DNA of 8,065 bases from the NCBI GenBank assembly GCA_964398295.1, contig CAYNMW010000187.1:1-8065 (forward strand), given 5' to 3'. This document shows positions 1 to 6,400 of the stretch, one piece after another; the stretch's first letter is position 1; the number at the start of each line of letters is the position of its first letter. Made by a program: the position numbers and the translations under genes. The notes beneath the pieces are model-generated. The model searched no databases, was not told the origin of the DNA, and saw only the letters and a list, made by a program, of their open reading frames with translations. The stretch is from CALFUK01 sp964398295. GTDB taxonomy: Bacteria > Bacteroidota > Bacteroidia > Chitinophagales > Saprospiraceae.

Positions 1-100
1 ACCTATACTTGAAAAATGCTGATATTCAATTAGTTAGAAAGTTGTCATGGATAGCACAGCCATAGGCGGAGTCGAAGGATAAATTATGCTATGTAGTCAC

Positions 101-167
101 ATTTCGACCTTGCGGAGAAATCTTCAAAATTCGGCTTTGCAATTAGATTTCTCCACAAGGTCGAAAT
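101..167. repeat. Intergenic inverted repeat of the Bacteroidota interspersed type
   Basis: Two 23-base arms (101-123 and 145-167) are reverse complements except at one position, around a 21-base spacer. The arm contains TTTCGACCTTG and GGAGAAATCT. Sequences of the form 'CATTTCGAC...GGAGAAATCT' are, to my recollection, widespread short interspersed repeats between genes of flavobacteria and relatives, so this is probably one copy of such a family rather than a regulatory site of this gene. As RNA it would form a strong stem, and the single mismatch becomes a G-U pair on the minus strand. Confidence 0.75.
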
Positions 168-194
168 TGGTTTTGAGTATAAAAGTAATTCCTT

Positions 195-247
195 CCTTCG
201 GCAAGCTCAGGACAGGCTGCTACACTCCGTTTCGCTCGGAATAACAG
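195..247. repeat. Second interspersed-repeat motif (CAAGCTCAGGACAGGCT type)
   Basis: The stretch reads CCTTCGGCAAGCTCAGGACA, then GGCTGCTACACTCCG, TTTCGCTCGGAATAACAG. The 'GGCAAGCTCAGGACAGGCT...TTTCGCTCGGAAT' wording is a familiar intergenic repeat in Bacteroidota genomes and often sits beside the 'TTTCGAC' element, as it does here. There is no start codon, ribosome site or coding character. Identification is from recollection of such repeats. Confidence 0.55.
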
Positions 248-322
248 AGCTCAAAAGACTGACTATCAATGCATTACAAAGTTGTCATAGATAGTGATCT
301 CTTGGCACTAGGTAGGTGATAA

Positions 323-356
323 ATAATGAAGAGGACAAAAATGCCCTCTTCATTAT
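323..356. terminator. Second perfect hairpin, possible bidirectional terminator
   Basis: Perfect 12-bp inverted repeat with arms at 323-334 (ATAATGAAGAGG) and 345-356 and a 10-base loop. On the minus strand it is followed by TTATCACC, on the plus strand by ATGCCAAGGC, so neither side has a strong T-tract. It lies 41 bases beyond the first hairpin and may be a back-up terminator for the minus-strand gene or the terminator of a convergent gene outside the window. Confidence 0.4.
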
Positions 357-397
357 ATGCCAAGGCTATTTTAAATAGAACGAGTGTAAAACCCTAA

Positions 398-439
398 AGA
401 AATTGGTTTGCTGATGTTTTAAAGTCCAAACCAATTTCT
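398..439 (-). terminator. Hairpin downstream of the giant gene, probable terminator
   Basis: Perfect 13-bp inverted repeat: the arms at 398-410 and 427-439 are AGAAATTGGTTTG and its complement, around a 16-base loop. On the minus strand it begins 13 bases after the TAA, and the hairpin is followed by TTAGGGTTTTACAC, which is T-rich but not a clean T-tract. The position fits a transcription terminator or a 3'-end-stabilising stem; the weak T-tract lowers confidence in strict Rho-independence. Confidence 0.6.
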
Positions 440-452
440 CTTCGGTATAAGC

Positions 453-3400
453 TTAGTCTATCACTACTGCTTTGAAGGTTTTACTTACAAAGCTGCCTGC
501 TCTTAATTGATAATAGACTACACCACTGACAGGTAGATCATTCCTGTCTATGGTGATGGAATGAGGTCCTTTATCAAAGCTGCCTTCAACTGTATGTAAG
601 ATCTTTCCGTCAATGTCATATAGGATAAGTTCGATGCTTTCTTTTTCAGGAAGAGTAAAGCTTATTTCAGATTGACTTGAGAATGGATTCGGTTTATTCT
701 GAAAAATGTCTATTTGACCTATTAGAGCTTCATTAAACGTCAATACTAAATTTAATTTTTCATCATTTCTATATGCTTCAGCTCTGGTAATTGAAGAGTT
801 TATATGCAAAGACTCTATGAGTTCTCCATTTTCTTCAGCAACGAAATGTAAGTAAAATAATGCACCTTCCTGATCAATTAAATCGCCATTCCAACTGAAG
901 GTTACCTGATCAGTATGAATTCCTAAATGTTCAGTATCTATTGGAATCCTACCAGATTCTATGTGAGAAAAGCTTAGCCCAGAATGCAACATCGTCATTT
1001 GAAAACCTCTGATGTCATCTACCTGATTTGAATAAATCGGGACAACTACCATGTCTCCTTTATTGAATGTATTTGAATTTGAATGTAATTCTAATGAACC
1101 ATCACTCCTTGATTCTGTATGTACCAATGCATTAGGAATTGCATCACCCGAGACATCACCTATTTTTATGCCTATGAAATCTTGATTCAGAGCATTCGCA
1201 AGAAGTGAATTAATGTTTATTTCCTCTTCAAATGGCCATGGTGATGAAGTATTTAAAAATACGTTCTGTGCAGTTGTAAATCGCCAGCTATCATTGTGCA
1301 AAAATTCAGATTCTAAACCCAGAATCATCTTCCTTAATTCCAAAATATCTACAGCAGATATATTTTGGTTGTTATTGACATCCGCAGCAATAAGATGATA
1401 AGGAGATTCCAATGGTAGGAACCCAAGAATGTGTTGCTGAATCAATATCAAATCTTTAGTCGAAACTCCATTCAAAGGATTGTCATTACGTTTCGCCTTT
1501 ACTGAATATGTAAGTGCATTTGGATTAAGATCAAAACCATATTCACCTGAGTTGTCGGTGAGCCATGTTTTTGGGTACTCAGCTAGATTTGCAGACAATG
1601 TAACTTCAACATTCTCAATTGGATCATTTTCTTGAGTAAGAATTGCACCGCTTATTAATGATGCTGAAGATATGCTTTCACAATCTCCTTGAATCAAAAT
1701 ACTGACCGCGCAAAATGCTCCATTTGCATCTTCGTCCCACGCCCAAACATCCAACTCATATTGGTCAAGCGAATCAAGACATGTGAACGTTATGCGTTGT
1801 TGCATGTCAAAACCCTGCTCATCTGGCCGTAATGGTCGGTCGCCATCTTGTACTATGGTAAATGTAAGGTCTGAACAATTATCAAAACTACCTAAATCAT
1901 AATCTGAAGCCCATACATCAACACTGCCATCAGATTCCATGAATACGGTACTTACGCCACTTACACAAATTGGTGTAGGAGCAACTTCATCAACAAAATC
2001 AATATTGGCCGATGCAACGCTTTGATTTCCACATCCATCCGATACTGTCACGGATACTCTATGAGATTCTCCAGGACTACCTTGTTCTGTATTGAGTAAC
2101 AATGTGCCGCCTACAAACGAGGATGACTGTATACTTTGTCCATCATCATATTCAATCAACCAGGACAACCCATCGGTCGCCACAGCTTGTTCGCCACAAA
2201 AATCACTTGCTATTATATTCAATTGACCACTACCAATACAAATTTGATCGTCATCTTTTGACGTCTTCCCTCCAGTCACTGAAACAATCAAATCTGATAG
2301 TTCAATAGTAGGTGCTTCATCATCTATAACCTTAATTATTTGGTCGAAAGAGTAGGATCCATCTTGTACTACAGAATCGTATCTGAAGTATACAGGGTCA
2401 TCAGATATTCCTTCGAGGCATCCAGTACAATCGCCTTGCGCCCAATCTTCTACAGCTTCAAAAGAGTCTCCATTTTCAGTACTGTTGGTATCATTAGCGT
2501 CCCAATTGCACCAATCAATTATTGTCCATCGATTAATTAACTGTAGACATGCGTCAGAAGCTACAACCGTGTCTATTTCTGAACTCAATCCAACTAGGCC
2601 ACAGGCTGAATCGCACCATACTGGAACGCCAAACTCAGAAGCAGAACAAGTAAAAACATCTCCCATATTTACTGGAGTGTTTTCCGATGTCAAGCTTCCG
2701 TTGTCGTCGCATTCCAGATTTATGCCATCGACGATTTCGCCAGTAAAATGTTTTGGCCATTTGATCGTATGTGGATCTAATCCGCTTCCGTTTAATATGG
2801 TGACAACTTGATTGCAACTGGTTTCACCATCATCAAAAGATTGATTGTCATTTGAATCTAAATACCAAATTCTGAATATTTGTCCTTCACCGCAATTATC
2901 AAGGAACACTGAATCATCTACGAACTCCAGATTCACATCTTCATTACAAAATGTTTGATTACCTATTGGAGACAAGACATCGACTGTGCTGTCATCACTG
3001 CAATCAATCGTATGGGATTCACAGCTTAAAGATGAAGCTGAACTATCTACTATTCTTACATTTGCCGTACAGCTATTTGAAAGTCCGTTATCATCAGTAG
3101 TGATTAATGCAACTTCAAGATCCCCGACATCAACACAACACAATTCGATGAAGTCTTTACAAAGGACATATTGGATAGTGGTTATCGATTCAATGTCTCC
3201 GTCTTTATCAGCTAATGTATCTCTAAATTCACCATCAAAATTGCAACCATTGACGGCACGATAGACTTGTTGTCCATCGATAATTGTATCCAACAAACCA
3301 CCATTGAAATCAATTTGTCTAATTAGGCAAGAGCTTATCTTTCCACAGCCAGCGTCATTACTGCCAGCATCTAAATCTCTGGCGAATAATTTTCCAGTGC

Positions 3401-6400
3401 CGCCCGTATTGTCGTTGGTTAAGATTACTTGTAGGTTTTCTTTGCATATCGCTACTGGCCTAATATTGTCGACAACAGTTACGGTAAAGTCAAATAGACT
3501 AATGTTACCACAAGCATCTTCAATAGCATAATTCACAGTGTGAATGCCTAGTCCAAAATTCAATCCAGTAACCGCTGTAGAATCGCCTTGATTTGTAAGC
3601 TCTATATAACCTCCACCTGATACATAAACATCAAAACTTGGAGATCCACAAGTCTCAACAAATTCAGGGATAGGAAGTAAACCTGACCAAACACATGTCC
3701 AAGGATCAATACTTACTGTTAATTCAATCGAATCATTTGTGATCTGAGGAGCTTCCGAATCTAGGATTACGATGATTTGTGTATGCTCAATTGGATTGGT
3801 TGGTGAAGAGCCTTGGCATATATCCAAAACTTTCCAGGTTCTCAAGATACTGAAAGTAGAACCACAACCTTCGAGTACTTCGTCTTCATAGCCTACATTG
3901 AACAGGCAGAGTCCTGCATTGGTCAATAATGGTATACCAAAGGCAGTAGGCAGTCCAGTACTGTCAGGATGAAGATTAGAGCTTGGGTTTATGATTCCAT
4001 TTTCAATCTCATCAAGTGTTTCTGAAACAGCCTCACACGATATTGCATTTGAAGCAGTAATGTCATCTGGGAAAGTGACATGCTCATTATTGAAAGGAGT
4101 AATTGTTATGATTTGTGTATGTGTATCTCGATGTGCAACTGCGTCATCATCAGTCACTATCCATGTCCGTTCTATGATTGCTCTTGGATCTTCACATTGA
4201 TCAAATTCGATGTAATTATCAGTAAACCTGATATCAACTCCTGATTCACAATTAAGGATAATAGGGAAGCCTAATTTATGATATTCTGGATCTTGAGGCT
4301 CAAGGCAAAGAATACTTGTATCCCTTGGATATTCAATAACTGGAATTTGTTTTTCTTCAATTCGTACACTTGCCCAACAACTATTGCCAGAACCATTGCA
4401 ATCGACTATCCGCACTTGAAATACCTGATCCACATCAGAAATATCAAAGAAATTAATGTGCGCAATTCCCTGGTCATCATTCACCTCTATACAGAGAAGA
4501 TCAGAACACACATTCGGATCACCTTCGAGTATCATATCAGGGCTTAGCGTTAATTCGCAATCGGCTGGAAGAGATACATTGAGTAGGTTGTTACAACCCA
4601 AGGTGACATCAAACTCGATTTGTTCTGTTAATTGGACATCGACCTCAATTGTACAAGTATTTGCATTGCCACTTGCATCAGTTGCCGTAATGGTAACTGT
4701 AGAACTGCCTTCTGGTAGTCCTCCATTAATTGGTGGGTCTGTCAAAATTGTCACATCACAATCTTCCGACAATACATAAGAACCAATGTCAAACGCTGTA
4801 TCACAATTACGTGGATTCACAGCTATCACTACTGGAGTCTGGGGACAAAGGATCGTCGGAGCTACTATATCTATGACATTAACAATGACTTCGCAATAGG
4901 CAGTCCTATTGTTACAAACATCTGTCGCAGAAACGAGAACATCATGAGTGCCAATGTCTTGACAATTGAAAAAGTTAGGCTGGATCAATACTTCAATATC
5001 ATCTGGATCAGTGAAACATGCATCAAAATAATCGAATAACACATCGTCACGTGTTAAGTTATATGATCCGTCCTCGTCTAGGCTTACCGTAATTTCTTCT
5101 TTGCAGCTGATCTCTGGTGGATTACGATCTAGTACTTCTAGGATCTGTACGATAGAATCGACATTCCCACTAGGATCAGTTGCAAACCATGTTCGTTCAA
5201 TCGTAAACGCTTTATCACCTTTACAAACCTCTGTACGTTCGTCCACAAATGTCAATAAGTGTCCTATACTATTTAAAAAATCATCCAATGAAACGAGTTG
5301 AAAATCGTCAGCAGGATGACAAGCATCAACAGCTGTTGCACCTTGTGCTAGCAATTGCTGATCAAATGGTATTGGTTGAAATATGGTGTCACATACTTCA
5401 ATAGTGTCTTTTAGAATGATGGTTGTAATCACCCATTGATCATTTATCAATAAAGTAGAATCTTTCTGACCAATGATGATTTCTTCATCGCGACAAACTT
5501 CTATTTCTTCTAAACTACATTCTTCCACTTGGATGAAAGGGGACGCAAGTGATAATACTGGTGCGATAGTGTCTATCCAATTCACAACCCATTTCCATGT
5601 CATTTGATTAACTTTTACACTTCCATCTGGAAAGATCTGAGCGCTATCTGTAACAGTATAAAAGAAGGTGTCTTGATAATTACTGTATCCAGGATCATTG
5701 GGATCCATTACTCTATTAGAGACGAGTCTATTTTCGATGGTTGGATTCTCTACACAGTTGTCCATGACTTGATGATCTTGCAATACGAACGTGTCTAATG
5801 GCATCTCACAACTCAAGGTGATATCAAAAGGAATGGCAGCCATTAAAATAGGGTCTTGCGTATCCCATACTGTCAAATTGAATTGACATGTATCTGTATT
5901 GCCATCCGTATCTTCGACAACATATCCGATTAAGTAATTACCAACTGGAATAACATCACCAGACTGTATGTCGTCAAAGTTTAAGCCATTATGCAAACCG
6001 ATTAATTGGGTCACCACCAGGCTGGTATCCATTTCAATTACATCTGGGTCAGCTGGTATATCGCAATTGTCCCAAGCTATTGGAACCTCCCAATTGACTT
6101 TGGCAGAACATTCATCTGGATCATTTCCGACGAATAGATCTTCTGGACAATCTAAAAAGAATGGTGCCACAGCGTCTCCAACGGTTACTTCAAATGAACA
6201 ACTAGAATTATTTCCACAGAAATCTTCAACATAGTAGCTTACAATACTTACGCCTTCTTCAAAATCAAATGTTGTTTCAAAAAGACTCGGATCAATATCT
6301 CTACCAGTAAGGAGATTCAAAATGTCAAATGGGCCATTTATCGTCCCGTCAGGATCTGTAATACTATAGGTATAAATCGATACGCCACAATCATCAGATA

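Larger units (their letters stand above)
21..294. repeat. Direct repeat pair flanking the intergenic repeat cluster
   Basis: The 34-base segments at 21-54 and 261-294 agree at about 26 positions, with the core AAAGTTGTCAT followed by GATAG identical apart from one base between the two parts. They bracket the inverted repeat and the CAAGCTCAGG motif with a 240-base period. This could be two copies of one repeat family in tandem, or the ends of a small non-autonomous element. No transposase or target-site duplication is evident. Confidence 0.5.
1..452. other. Gene-free intergenic region
   Basis: No open frame with coding character occurs on either strand. The region holds the interspersed repeats (about 21-294) and the two hairpins (323-356, 398-439). 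I see no tRNA, riboswitch or convincing promoter. Because the giant gene ends here, it is a 3' region, and whatever lies further left is not visible. Confidence 0.7.

Noticed and set aside
101..167. Inverted repeat as a small RNA or CRISPR unit
   Set aside because: There is only one pair of arms, with no regularly spaced repeats, no leader and no cas genes. It fits an interspersed intergenic repeat better.
1308..1487. Cellulosome component
   Set aside because: A dockerin-like domain is present, but there is no glycoside hydrolase or carbohydrate-binding module in the visible protein, and the type IX sorting domain points to the Bacteroidota surface-protein context.
2485..2817. Overlapping short frames on both strands (2485-2811 plus, 2635-2817 minus)
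   Set aside because: Both lie inside the giant gene in other frames and show no domain, start signal or coding bias of their own.
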